From JANXQG01 sp964615095 (GTDB taxonomy: Bacteria > Planctomycetota > Planctomycetia > Pirellulales > Thermoguttaceae): a DNA stretch of 64,000 bases. Shown here piece by piece: positions 54,248-62,458 of this stretch. The stretch spans positions 4,279 to 68,278 of the forward strand of contig CAZTPX010000039.1 in NCBI GenBank assembly GCA_964615095.1, given 5' to 3'. Below the pieces are notes generated by a model. The model worked only from the letters and a program-made list of their open reading frames with translations, was not told where the DNA came from and made no database searches. A program made the position numbers and the translations under genes. Positions within the stretch are counted from its first letter, which is position 1, and each line of letters starts with the position of its first letter.

Positions 54248-55477
54248 CTACAAACGCCAGGGGGCACGCATGGGCTGGCAGACGAGGCGATTGGCTTCCT
54301 CGTCGCCGACGACCTCGTTCTTGACGGGGTCGTAGTGCAGCGTCCGCCCGCAGCGCATGGCGGCGTTCATGAGGTGGTAGATCGTGGCCACGCGCAGCGA
54401 CGCGGCGGCGTTTCCGCCCGCCCGTTTGCGGGTCTTGACGGCCTCTTCGAAGCCGACCAGTCGCGGCAGGTCGGGCAAGGCGTCGAGCTTCTTGCGATCC
54501 GCTTCGCTGAGCATCATGCGGAGGTCGTTCTCGCCGCTGTTTTTCGCTTGCAGGCGATTGTAGCCCGGCCCCCATTCCTGGCTCTCGAAAACCAGCCTGA
54601 AGCCGTCGGCATACTTCATTTCCACCCAGCCCCAGACCATGCAGCATTCCGGGTGCAAGGGCGGGGCATAAGGCGTGATTTCCACGGGCGAGGTGAGGTC
54701 GCGGGCATACTGGTAGGCCGGCCCGTCGAGGTGATGGTGGGCCATGTCCGACAGGCCGCCGCCCTCGTAGTCCCAGTAGCCGCGATGCGTGCCGCCGTTG
54801 CGATGCGGTTGGAACGGCCGCAGGGGCGCCGGGCCGCAGTACATGTCCCAGTCGAGGTTGGCGGGGACCTTCTCCACCTTGTACTTGACCATGCCGCTCC
54901 ATTCCTTGACTTTGACGCCGCCGTGCTCGACCAGCACCGTGTCGCACTTGGTCAAGAGGCCGCTCTCGAAGATCTTGCGGATCTTCTGGTTCGCCCCGAA
55001 TCGCCCGTAGGTGCCGATCTGGAAGATGCGGCCGTAACGTCGTTCGGCCTCGGCCACGGCGACGCCTTCGGCAATGAAGCGGCACATCGGCTTCTCGCAG
55101 AGCACGTCCTTGCCGGCTTCCATCGCGGCGATCGAGATCAGGGCGTGCCAGCCGGGGTGGGTGGCGATGGCCACCACGTCGATGTCCTTGCGTTCCAGCA
55201 CCTTCCGGTAATCGGTATAGATCTGCTTGTCGTCGGCCTTGTCTTTGAACCGCACGTCGCAACTGGCGAGCCGGCGGACGTTGCGGCCCAGTCCTTCGAA
55301 GGTGCTGCCGCCGCGTCCTCCGCAGCCGATCAGGGCACCGCCCAGCGTCTCACTGGGAGGCGGTTGGTTGGGGGACTTGCCGAGGACGTGTCGTGGCACG
55401 ATGGTTGCTGCGGCCGCCGCTGCGGCCGATCCCTGCAAAAAGTTTCGCCGGGAAATCCTTCGTTTGCCTTCTTTCAT
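54248..55477 (-). CDS. Gfo/Idh/MocA family oxidoreductase, Tat-exported
   Basis: A 409-residue NAD(P)-dependent sugar oxidoreductase. A Tat signal (RRISRRNFLQGSAAAAAAAT) lies at residues 6-25. The Rossmann motif follows as GGALIGCGGRGGSTFEGLG (about 46-64), then VAIATHPGWHALISIAAMEA and CEKPM, the conserved EKP. HWHxH-like YWDYEGGGLSDMAHHHLDGP precedes the substrate domain. It probably oxidises a sugar at C3 outside the cytoplasm, feeding the DUF1080 protein. Start ATG 55477 has AGGAG 8 bases upstream. Confidence 0.93.
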   Translation of the reverse strand: MKEGKRRISRRNFLQGSAAAAAAATIVPRHVLGKSPNQPPPSETLGGALIGCGGRGGSTFEGLGRNVRRLASCDVRFKDKADDKQIYTDYRKVLERKDIDVVAIATHPGWHALISIAAMEAGKDVLCEKPMCRFIAEGVAVAEAERRYGRIFQIGTYGRFGANQKIRKIFESGLLTKCDTVLVEHGGVKVKEWSGMVKYKVEKVPANLDWDMYCGPAPLRPFQPHRNGGTHRGYWDYEGGGLSDMAHHHLDGPAYQYARDLTSPVEITPYAPPLHPECCMVWGWVEMKYADGFRLVFESQEWGPGYNRLQAKNSGENDLRMMLSEADRKKLDALPDLPRLVGFEEAVKTRKRAGGNAAASLRVATIYHLMNAAMRCGRTLHYDPVKNEVVGDEEANRLVCQPMRAPWRL

Positions 55478-55718
55478 GCTTACTTCTCCTGGTATGAGGA
55501 AGTGAATGGATGCCTCCGCTGGACATTTACAAGTCAGCGTTTGCTCAGAATCAAGAGGACGCCCTGCTGCGGGTGGTGCATGGTGGGGAGTGGCAGGGGT
55601 GCGGTGGGGAGGGTCGGGACCTATCGCAATTGTGACCGCCCAGATTGCGATGGTCTGATTCTTGCTTGCCCAAGGGCCGGTGTCAAGCATCTTTTCGTGG
55701 CATTGCGCTAGTCAGCGA

Positions 55719-56406
55719 GGCAGCCAGTCTCATCCAGTTGGCCGGCGGCAAAGACGAGTCAGAAAAAAGTGCTTCCAACGGTATTTCTCCTGGCTTGGCC
55801 GCCGCGATCAACCCGCCGTATCGAGTTAGGCAGTTGTGTGACCTAGTCGCAAAAAGGGCCCTTTGGCGTTCTTGCGTCGATTTTCTACGTCCATGGGCGT
55901 ATTCGGCTTCACCTAAAGGTAGTTGCTCGCACAGCGGAAACTGCGGTAAGACCATCGCTTGACACTCTAATGATTGTTTTGGCTCAGCCGAAGGCCGTAG
56001 GCAAATTGTATCCAATTTGTATCCATTTTTTTGGCAAATGTTACCATTTTGTGCCATTTTGTGCCATTTTTTTGCTACGTGTTCACTTGTATAGTATCTA
56101 GGTGTAGGACACATGGCGTTCTCTTGCGGCTATTTACTTGCAGAGTCAGAAAAATAATTAATTGCTGCCGCGGCAAGTGCGGCGGTTCGCGACCGTTGCC
56201 TGGGCCGCAGGGTGGGTCAATGCACGAGACCCACGCGCCTCTGCTTCCGCGCAGCCGCCAGCGCGGACGCCGACTCGGGCGGATCGGCGCCGCGCACTAC
56301 TAATGGCCCCCGGTTCGCTACGCCGGGGGCTGGGTAAATTGTCAAACAACAAATGCACGCGTAGAGTATTCGAAGTCGGGTGAATTCTGCTCAGCGCGCT
56401 TTATAC
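55719..56406 (-). repeat. Copy B of the ~700-bp repeat (inverted relative to copy A)
   Basis: The reverse complement aligns with 14811-15540 throughout. Conserved blocks include GCCCCCGGCGTAGCGAACCG, GGCAGCAATTAATTATTTTT, TTAGAGTGTCAAGCGATGGT and GAAGCACTTTTTTCTGACTC. A 143-codon frame is open on the minus strand here, but copy A has stops in the same frame, so coding is doubtful. The middle again holds AAATGGCACAAAATGGCAC iterations of different length. It begins about 240 bp upstream of the Gfo/Idh start. Confidence 0.75.
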
Positions 56407-56468
56407 TATACAGTACGCTGGCCGGTCCATGACTATTCGTTCCGGTGCGCGCTTGTTTTAGGGAGGCA

Positions 56469-56597
56469 GAGAATGGGCGGTATCGTCGGCACCTCGTCGT
56501 GGGCCTGGGCCGTGCGGGGATTCGATCCTTGACCGAACACGAAGACGAGGTGCTGCGGCAGATAGCCCGCGAGCTGACCAACAAGCAAATCGTATAG
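56469..56597 (+). pseudogene. Remnant of a LuxR-type helix-turn-helix
   Basis: A plus-strand frame ending in TAG at 56597 reads GIRSLTEHEDEVLRQIAREL then TNKQIV. This matches the first two helices of the LuxR C-terminal DNA-binding domain (LTxREREVLxLIAxGLxNKxIA) and stops where helix three should continue. There is no receiver domain or start upstream. It is most likely debris of a regulator gene next to the repeat. Confidence 0.4.
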
Positions 56598-56690
56598 TGT
56601 CGGCTAGCAGGCAGGCTTCGGCTGTCGGAACCCAATTGGCAATGCCGACATGGTTCAGAACAGGGTAACGTTCTGGCTGTCCTGTATTCT

Positions 56691-56750
56691 GTAGGTAACG
56701 CCCTCCGTGGCGTTCCAGGCCGCCGGAACGCCACGGAGGGCGTTTCCTAC
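56691..56750. repeat. 26-bp-arm hairpin
   Basis: GTAGGTAACGCCCTCCGTGG..CGTTCC at 56691-56716 pairs with 56725-56750 with one mismatch and an 8-nt loop. It belongs to the class of strong gene-end palindromes seen throughout the window. It lies downstream of the methyltransferase gene, beyond the direct repeat. Confidence 0.8.
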
Positions 56751-56832
56751 AGTGTTACCCAACCAGCCCGCAAAATTGAATCATGCCGCAATGCCGCCGA
56801 TTGTTGCCTGAGGTGCAAGGCATATATTTGTC

Positions 56833-56928
56833 CGAACTGCGGCAAGTGGCGTCCTAATCCACGGATAATCCGTCACGACTGCCGGGCGAACCACGATGGC
56901 CACCACCGGAATGGTGATCAGATTGAGT
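56833..56928. repeat. 96-bp direct repeat flanking the R-M operon, left copy
   Basis: Identical to 58604-58699 except for about five bases, with a constant offset of 1771 bp and no gaps. On the minus strand it encodes ITIPVVAIVVRPAVVTDYPW followed by IRTPLAAVR, the same peptide as the right copy apart from two changes. The stop codon of the methyltransferase gene (56918-56920) lies inside it. Confidence 0.9.
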
Positions 56929-57853
56929 TCTGTTCAAACAACAACGCCTGTCCGTTGGCCCTGCCATTCCCACTGCCTTCGGGAACTTTGAAACGAAGTT
57001 CCGAATCCTTGGCGTAGGTCTCATCCTTCTCGATGGCCAGCCAGCGCCGCCCGAGTTGTTCCGCAACCGCCCCAGTGGTGTTCGATCCAGCGAAGGGGTC
57101 CAGAACCAGATCGTCGGGCTGTGTCAGAAACTCGATGAAAAACCGAGGCAACTCGGCCGGGAATCGCGCGGGATGGACCTTCTGCCCAAGTTCCTTCGAT
57201 TGCTTAATGTAGTTGCTGTTGCTCTCGTTGTTCCCGCATGTGATGATGTTCGCCGGAATTGAGCCCCCCCGGTCTTGCGAGAACGTCGGCTTGATATTGT
57301 GGCCCGACGGCCGCTTCGTTTGCTTCACGCCGCGCTTAATGAGCCGTTCCATGTCCTTGCTATAGGCTTGCAAGACTTTCGAGTTGTCGGCCCTTGGGAA
57401 GGCCGATGCCGACAGCCAGAAGATATACTCGACCGAATCCTTGACCCGGATTCGCCGTACGTTCACCCATTCGGCCGGGGCCGGCATCTTCGCGGGGTTG
57501 TGCCAAAAGAACTCTTGGCAGAGGTTGAAGCCCACATCGTCGCAAAGCGCAAGCAACAGCCGGTAGTGATAGAGCGACCGTAGGGGTGCCCCAGGCGTCC
57601 AGGCCCCGCCGACGTTCAGGACGAAGCTACCTTCAGGCTTCAGGATTCGTCGTATCTCACGGGCGAAGGGAAGGAACCACCCAACGTATTGTTTCTGATC
57701 CGCGTTGCCGTATTCCTTCTTGAAGTGCAGCGCGTAGGGCGGGGATGTGACCACCAAGTCAATGCCGCCGTCCGGCAATCCCCGCATGAAGTCCAGACTA
57801 TCAGCACAGTACGCCTTTCCTAGCTTCGTCTTGTAGGCCGGCTTTAGCTGCAT
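56918..57853 (-). CDS. Type II DNA (cytosine-N4) methyltransferase, PvuII-like
   Basis: A 311-residue beta-class methyltransferase. Motif IV DLVVTSPPYALH (about residues 31-42) precedes the SAM-binding motif I near the C-terminus (DDLVLDPFAGSNTTGAVAEQ). TSPPY indicates cytosine-N4 methylation. Blocks such as EYGNADQKQYVGWFLPFARE, PAEWVNVRRIRVKDSVEYIF, PSGHNIKPTFSQDRGGSIPA and KVHPARFPAELPRFFIEFLT closely resemble those I remember from the PvuII methylase, so a CAGCTG-like site is possible. It overlaps the nuclease gene by 10 bp. The last codons fall in the duplicated flanking sequence. Confidence 0.93.
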   Translation of the reverse strand: MQLKPAYKTKLGKAYCADSLDFMRGLPDGGIDLVVTSPPYALHFKKEYGNADQKQYVGWFLPFAREIRRILKPEGSFVLNVGGAWTPGAPLRSLYHYRLLLALCDDVGFNLCQEFFWHNPAKMPAPAEWVNVRRIRVKDSVEYIFWLSASAFPRADNSKVLQAYSKDMERLIKRGVKQTKRPSGHNIKPTFSQDRGGSIPANIITCGNNESNSNYIKQSKELGQKVHPARFPAELPRFFIEFLTQPDDLVLDPFAGSNTTGAVAEQLGRRWLAIEKDETYAKDSELRFKVPEGSGNGRANGQALLFEQNSI

Positions 57854-58422
57854 GGTTGGGCGTCGATGTTCCTCAGTAGCTCACCTAAATCATTATACCA
57901 GGGTGCGAGTTTTTCTGCATCGGGGAGGGGCACGCGCTGCATGACAGCCAGCTTACCTTTATGTTTTGCGTGGCACAACAGGTCCACGACGCGAACGAAC
58001 AGGAAGTCCGACCAGTTGCCGGTTTTCTTGCCCAGGCAGACGCCGAGAATGTCAAAGTGGTCCGAGCCGTAATATCGGCTCGTGGGGTCGCCCTTCGACG
58101 CCCGAGTTTTTTGCGTCTCGACCATGTAGGCGACGACCTGCCCCTTTTCGCGGTATGCTTGGTCCTGGTCGCGGACGTTCTTGCACTCGGCCCGGAGGGG
58201 CTTTATTCGTCCCGGAATCCAAATGCTGAAGTCGGGGTGACCGTCCAGGTCGTGGGCTTCGTAGCGCTCGATGACGTTACCAACCAGCGGGTAGATTCTC
58301 TTCTCCATTTGAACCTCGGCCACGGCCCCTTCCAGGGCGACTTTCAGCCGGAAACGCTTGTCCACGGCGGCGAGCAACTCATAAGCCGTCAGGCCGTACT
58401 GCGCTTCTAGCGGATGCGCCAT
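57844..58422 (-). CDS. Type II restriction endonuclease, PD-(D/E)xK
   Basis: A 192-residue protein. The active-site pattern is P63-D64 (DGHPDFSIWI), fourteen residues, then E79-C80-K81 (LRAECKNVRD), a textbook PD-(D/E)xK motif. The N-terminus (MAHPLEAQYGLTAYELLAAV) is helical. It does not resemble the PvuII endonuclease as I remember it, so the nuclease may be unrelated although the methyltransferase is PvuII-like. It is the first gene of the two-gene operon; no C-protein regulator gene precedes it. Confidence 0.85.
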   Translation of the reverse strand: MAHPLEAQYGLTAYELLAAVDKRFRLKVALEGAVAEVQMEKRIYPLVGNVIERYEAHDLDGHPDFSIWIPGRIKPLRAECKNVRDQDQAYREKGQVVAYMVETQKTRASKGDPTSRYYGSDHFDILGVCLGKKTGNWSDFLFVRVVDLLCHAKHKGKLAVMQRVPLPDAEKLAPWYNDLGELLRNIDAQPCS

Positions 58423-58554
58423 TCCATTTCTCCCGGTGATCCTTCACCGCGGCGTAGTCTACCGAAGAGGGGCAAATGAGGCAAGACGAGAAGGGACCAC
58501 CTGCAAGATTGCATAAAGCCTTTCCTAGCACCTAGTTAGTGAATGCCTTTCTCA

Positions 58555-58830
58555 CTAGAACATCGCGACCGGATTTCGGCCCGCGGAAGTGTTACCCTGC
58601 TTTCGAACTGCGGCAAGTGGCGTCCTAATCCACGGATAATCCGTCACGACTGCCGAGCGAACCACGATGGCCACAACGGGAATGGCGATCAGAATGAGTA
58701 GTGATGCCACGACCGCGGAAACCTTCCTCCAGGCTCCTTCGTCCGTGGTCTCCTTCGTCCAGGGGCCGGGTAGCCCTGGGCGGTTGCCCACCCTGATTCC
58801 ACGGATCCGGACATGCATACAATAGAACAT
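58555..58830 (-). CDS. Small membrane protein, probably interrupted by the R-M insertion
   Basis: A 91-residue frame with one membrane helix (KVSAVVASLLILIAIPVVAI VVR region, about 39-61). The part from the helix to TDYPWIRTPLAAVRK is duplicated at 56833-56928. The tail after the repeat (QGNTSAGRNPVAMF) differs from that of the other copy (TNICLAPQATIGGIAA). One of the two tails is probably the original and the gene was split or duplicated when the R-M genes arrived. Function unknown. Confidence 0.45.
   Translation of the reverse strand: MFYCMHVRIRGIRVGNRPGLPGPWTKETTDEGAWRKVSAVVASLLILIAIPVVAIVVRSAVVTDYPWIRTPLAAVRKQGNTSAGRNPVAMF
58604..58699. repeat. 96-bp direct repeat flanking the R-M operon, right copy
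   Basis: Partner of 56833-56928 (about 95 percent identical, ungapped). Together they bracket the methyltransferase and endonuclease genes, as expected for insertion with long target duplication or for two recombining copies of one gene. Confidence 0.9.
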
Positions 58831-58889
58831 CCGGCCCTCTGGTCTTCCCCCTCCCTTGACGTTACGGTTCCATGCAATAAACTGAAGCT

Positions 58890-60248
58890 ATGGATGAGGG
58901 ATTGCCCTGCCGGTTCGTCTTAGTCTTTGGCCTGCTGCTGGGGGGCAGTCTGGTCTTCCTCTCGCCGCCCTACAGTGTGCCGGACGAGCGTGAACACTTC
59001 TACCGTGCCTATCACTGCTCGTTGGGAAAGCTCTATGCCTGCAAGCGCGATGGCAGGACGGGCGACGACCTGCCTTCGTCGTTGACCGAGACCTCTCAGG
59101 CCATCATGGGGGAGGCGCACGAGGACGCCGAGTTCAGCATTTCGTGGGCCAAGATCAAGCGGGCATGGGACATTCCGCTCGATCCGAAGCGGCGGCAGTT
59201 CACAGCCTTTTCCAACACGGCGCTCTACAGTCCGGTGCCGTATGTGCCACAGGCCGCGGCCATCTGGGCCGCGGGTTTCTGGCAGCCGCCGCCGCTTGCG
59301 ATGCTCTATCTGGCGCGGATGGCGGGTCTGGCGGTTTACCTGCTGTCGGCCGCGCTGGCGGTCCGCTTCGCGCCCGTCCTCAAATGGACGCTGGCCCTGG
59401 TGGCACTGATGCCGATGTCCGTCTACCTTGCGGCCTCGTGTTCGGCCGACACTGCGGCGATCGGCCTCGCCCTGCTGATCGTCGCCCTGATCCTGAAATT
59501 GATTCTAGGCAGCCAGACGCCGAGCCGCCGTGGGTTGTTGGTCCTGGGATTGCTGCTGGCGGCCTTGGGCTTGTCGAAGCAGGCCTACCTGGGCGTGGCC
59601 CTGCTGCTGCTGGCCACGCCGGGCAAGAAGTTTTCCAGCCCGGTGCGACGCTGGCTGACGATCGCGGCGCTGATCGGCGTGCCGTTGGCCGTCGACGTGG
59701 CGTGGATGTATTCGCTGCGGGGGTTGTACGTGCCGATGCGCGCCGACATCGACCCGGCGGCCCAGCTCCGCTGGATGTGGGACCATCCGTGGAGCTACGC
59801 ATCCGGTTTGGGCAAGGCACTTTATCGCTTGGAGACCTACGGGCGGCTGATCGGGTACTTCGGCTGGGCAAAAGTGAGTCTGCCGAAGTGGATCTGCTGG
59901 AGCTATTGGGCGGCTCTGGGAACGACGGCTGTGTTGGACGCCGGCAAGCCGCCGTCGCTGGGCCTTGCGGTCAAGACGGCGGCGTTGGCGACCTATGTCT
60001 TCACGGCCGCGGTCGTGGCGACCTTCCTGCATCTTTCCTGGGACGCGGTCGGCACCAAGGGCGTTCCGGGAATGCAGCCCCGCTATTTTCTGCCGATCAT
60101 TCCACTCCTGCTCTTGCCCCTGCGCGGCGGTCCGAAATGGGTTTCCAGCCGATTCGCACAGGCCGTTTTGCCCGTGGCCGCGATTTCGATCGCGGCCCTG
60201 GCCGCCGGATGCACCTGGTGGACACTGGTGAGAAGGTATTATTGGTAA
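58890..60248 (+). CDS. DUF2142 family polytopic membrane protein
   Basis: A 452-residue protein with about ten membrane helices. The family signatures are present: PDEREHFYRAYHCSLGKLYA after the first helix, a central SKQAYLGVALLLLATPGKKF, and GVPGMQPRYFLPIIPLLLLP near the C-terminus. DUF2142 resembles GT-C-type glycosyltransferases or undecaprenyl-sugar handling proteins. The catalytic acidic pair would be the PDE of the first loop. It stands alone, bounded by the small membrane gene and a strong hairpin. Confidence 0.9.
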   Translation: MDEGLPCRFVLVFGLLLGGSLVFLSPPYSVPDEREHFYRAYHCSLGKLYACKRDGRTGDDLPSSLTETSQAIMGEAHEDAEFSISWAKIKRAWDIPLDPKRRQFTAFSNTALYSPVPYVPQAAAIWAAGFWQPPPLAMLYLARMAGLAVYLLSAALAVRFAPVLKWTLALVALMPMSVYLAASCSADTAAIGLALLIVALILKLILGSQTPSRRGLLVLGLLLAALGLSKQAYLGVALLLLATPGKKFSSPVRRWLTIAALIGVPLAVDVAWMYSLRGLYVPMRADIDPAAQLRWMWDHPWSYASGLGKALYRLETYGRLIGYFGWAKVSLPKWICWSYWAALGTTAVLDAGKPPSLGLAVKTAALATYVFTAAVVATFLHLSWDAVGTKGVPGMQPRYFLPIIPLLLLPLRGGPKWVSSRFAQAVLPVAAISIAALAAGCTWWTLVRRYYW

Positions 60249-60268
60249 GGACTGACGCAGAAATAAGT

Positions 60269-60320
60269 GTCGCCTTTCGCTCCGCGAAAGTAGCGCAACT
60301 TTCGCGGAGCGAAAGGCGAC
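60269..60320. terminator. Perfect 23-bp hairpin after the DUF2142 gene
   Basis: GTCGCCTTTCGCTCCGCGAA..AGT (60269-60291) pairs perfectly with 60298-60320 around a 6-nt loop, 20 bp after the gene's stop. There is no poly-T run, so factor-independent termination is uncertain. Confidence 0.7.
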
Positions 60321-60324
60321 TATA

Positions 60325-60349
60325 CGACAGTTATTGATTCGCCGGTCCT
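60325..60349. repeat. 25-bp dispersed repeat, copy 2
   Basis: Identical to 40617-40641 and placed just after the hairpin. At the first locus a GTCGCCCT..AGGGCGAC inverted repeat likewise precedes it, so the hairpin plus this tail may be one element type. Confidence 0.75.
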
Positions 60350-60415
60350 AAACGAGCCCGTGTTGAACATGGAAAACCGGGCCAGGAGCCGAGTCAGCGT
60401 GCAAGAGGCGACCAC

Positions 60416-60742
60416 ATGGCCGAGCGGTTCATAGGCGCAGCGATCCAGCCGGTCGCTGAGACATTCGACGCCTCCCGCATGGGCACGGGGGAGCCGGGGC
60501 TTCCGCGGGAGTTCCGTTGGGGGCCGCGGACCGTCCGCATCGTTCAGGTGCTGAAGAACTGGCGGGAGACCGGTCCTTGTCGGCATGGCAGCGGCGAGCG
60601 GTACGTGCGCAAGCACTGGTACGAGGTGCTCGCCGACTCCGGCGAGACGATGAGGATCTACTTCGAGCGGCAGCCGAGGTCGCGGAAGAACAAGTCCCGC
60701 TGGTGGCTGTTCAGCGTCGGCGAGTCGAACGGCGCCGGGTAG
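60416..60742 (+). CDS. DUF6504 family protein
   Basis: A 108-residue soluble protein starting MAERFIGAAIQPVAETFDAS. The segments FRWGPRTVRIVQVLKNWRET and YYR-like KHWYEVLADSGETMRIYFER match the DUF6504 pattern, often encoded beside DNA polymerase IV-like or DnaE2 genes. No such partner is seen here. Function unknown. AGAGG upstream supports the ATG. Confidence 0.75.
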   Translation: MAERFIGAAIQPVAETFDASRMGTGEPGLPREFRWGPRTVRIVQVLKNWRETGPCRHGSGERYVRKHWYEVLADSGETMRIYFERQPRSRKNKSRWWLFSVGESNGAG

Positions 60743-60768
60743 GATGGTCCCGGGCATTCGAACTCGGG

Positions 60769-60821
60769 GGCCGGCACTATGCACTTTGCCATGCAAAGTG
60801 CATAGGGCCGGCCTGACCCCG
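60769..60821. repeat. REP-like palindrome with a RAYT-type end
   Basis: CTATGCACTTTG (60777-60788) pairs with CAAAGTGCATAG (60794-60805), flanked by GGCCGG arms. It runs into GGCCGGCCTGACCCC, which resembles the right end of the RAYT element (AAAGTGTATAGTTCCGGTCTG then ACCCC at 3186-3211). It lies at the 3' end of the next minus-strand gene, a typical REP position. Confidence 0.65.
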
Positions 60822-60828
60822 CGCTGCT

Positions 60829-62430
60829 TTACTTCACGCGGATCGGCAAGTCGTCCCAGCTTTCACCGGCCTTCCCGCCTTCTTCGCGGTCGCGGCCGCC
60901 GTCGTCCACGCCGTTGGGACCGACGCTGTAAAGCAGATACCCCTTTCCTTCGAGTGCGTAATGCAAGGGGCCGTCGTTGGCGAAGACGTCGACCGGCACT
61001 TTGGCGATGTACTGCGCGGTCAACTCACCCAGTTTCTGCGGATAGCTGCCGTGATCGGCGCGATATGCGGCCAAGGCGAAGCCCAAGCGGATCAAATCGG
61101 CCTGCATCTCTCCGCGGTTTTGGGCGTTCACGGCCGCGCGAGTCGCAGGCAACATGAGGGATATGAAAATGTAGCCGATTTGTTCCGACCGTTTGTCGAA
61201 TAGAATGGTTGTGGCCATCGCCATCCAATCGCGATGACGTTTCAATTCCTCGTTCAGATCCTTATCGATTTTGACAAACTCGGCTTCTCGGTCGGCACGC
61301 GCGGGCTTGCGGCCTGCGACAACCATGCGGTCGTACCAGGAATTGCCCATGCGAAGTATCTGATCCCAGTCGAGGGTCGCCCGCACGTAGGCATCTTTGG
61401 GAACGGGACTCTCCGACGGGCTGCCGCTCATGGAATCGAAGCCGTCGCGTGCCATGCCTGCTACCAAATCGAGAAACAGGAATCGTTCCGACGTGTCGAT
61501 TTTCTCCACCATATTGGGAAGCGGCGGCAGCGCGGCGAGATCATCTCGCATCTTCACCGCTTGGGCTGACGTGAGCGGTGCGTGTTGGAGCATGGCCTGG
61601 TCGCCCTCGCAGGCCATGGTATCGATGGCGATGGCGACCAGGCCTTGGATCGTGTTCGGCTCCTGGCCGGTCAAGCGGCCGAAGCGGTGACAGGCCAGCA
61701 GGTCCTCCCAGCACGCGTCCGTTTTGCCGAGCTTCAGCCGCAACATGGCGTGTGCAGCAAGGGCGCGGCCAACGTCGCGCGACAAAGCGAAAGATCCCAG
61801 CGACGCATCGAATACCTTGCCTTCGTCGCTGTCTCCGCACAGCATCGGCTCAAAGCGCCGCGGCCGTTTCGATGCTTCAACGAGCAGTGCCAGCGGCTTT
61901 TCGTTGGCGGCCAGCCAATCGGCAACCAGTGGGAGTTCTTCTTGCGACCACGGTTGTCGCATGGCCGAACGTTGGTAATCCGACTCGGCTTCCGGGCCGG
62001 CTTCATCGAGCTTGAGCACGTGTGGGTCCTGAGCGTCGCGCCGTTTTTTCAAGAATTCGTCAAACGAGATGTAATAGTCGCCCTTTTCCGGCGGCGGCGT
62101 CATTTTCAACATCTGAAAATAACGCGATCGCATCTCAGGCTTGATGCCGCTAGGCCCCATCGCCTGCCAGAAGGGCACGGCTGCGTTGTTCTCCGGCGTC
62201 ACGCCTTCCGCCGCACGATTATTCAACGCGGCGAGGTAATTCACATAGCCGTCTTTCCGCAGGGGCTGCGTGATGACGGTCGTGTCTTCGGCCACGGTGA
62301 CGAGCGTGCCGCGGGCCATGGCTTGCCGTGCCCGCGCGGATCGGATCGTCAAAAGCCAAGCAAACCATCCCGCCGGAACCAAGATCATCAGCACAAGCAG
62401 TGCGATCAGAACGCGAAGGAACCATTTCAT
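60829..62430 (-). CDS. Membrane-anchored protein with pseudopilin-like C-terminus
   Basis: A 533-residue protein with an N-terminal membrane helix (FLRVLIALLVLMILVPAGWF). The long central part is helical and unknown. Near residues 455-525, LIRLGFALAAYRADHGSYPQ then KLGELTAQYIAKVPVDVFAN and YLLYSVGPNGVDDGG match the C-terminal part of type II secretion major pseudopilins (the G..YP..L.....PxDPxG...Y pattern). Planctomycetes encode many such proteins outside secretion operons. Its role is unknown. Confidence 0.75.
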   Translation of the reverse strand: MKWFLRVLIALLVLMILVPAGWFAWLLTIRSARARQAMARGTLVTVAEDTTVITQPLRKDGYVNYLAALNNRAAEGVTPENNAAVPFWQAMGPSGIKPEMRSRYFQMLKMTPPPEKGDYYISFDEFLKKRRDAQDPHVLKLDEAGPEAESDYQRSAMRQPWSQEELPLVADWLAANEKPLALLVEASKRPRRFEPMLCGDSDEGKVFDASLGSFALSRDVGRALAAHAMLRLKLGKTDACWEDLLACHRFGRLTGQEPNTIQGLVAIAIDTMACEGDQAMLQHAPLTSAQAVKMRDDLAALPPLPNMVEKIDTSERFLFLDLVAGMARDGFDSMSGSPSESPVPKDAYVRATLDWDQILRMGNSWYDRMVVAGRKPARADREAEFVKIDKDLNEELKRHRDWMAMATTILFDKRSEQIGYIFISLMLPATRAAVNAQNRGEMQADLIRLGFALAAYRADHGSYPQKLGELTAQYIAKVPVDVFANDGPLHYALEGKGYLLYSVGPNGVDDGGRDREEGGKAGESWDDLPIRVK

Positions 62431-62458
62431 GATCTGCTCGATTTCGTTTCGCTGACTG

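Noticed and set aside
55683..56114. A 143-codon minus-strand ORF in repeat copy B
   Set aside because: Copy A of the repeat carries stops in the matching frame, and the frame crosses the variable AAATGGCAC module. Coding is not supported.
57844..58422. Calling the nuclease R.PvuII because the partner methyltransferase is PvuII-like
   Set aside because: Length and sequence do not match what I recall of R.PvuII. Only the PD-(D/E)xK class can be supported.
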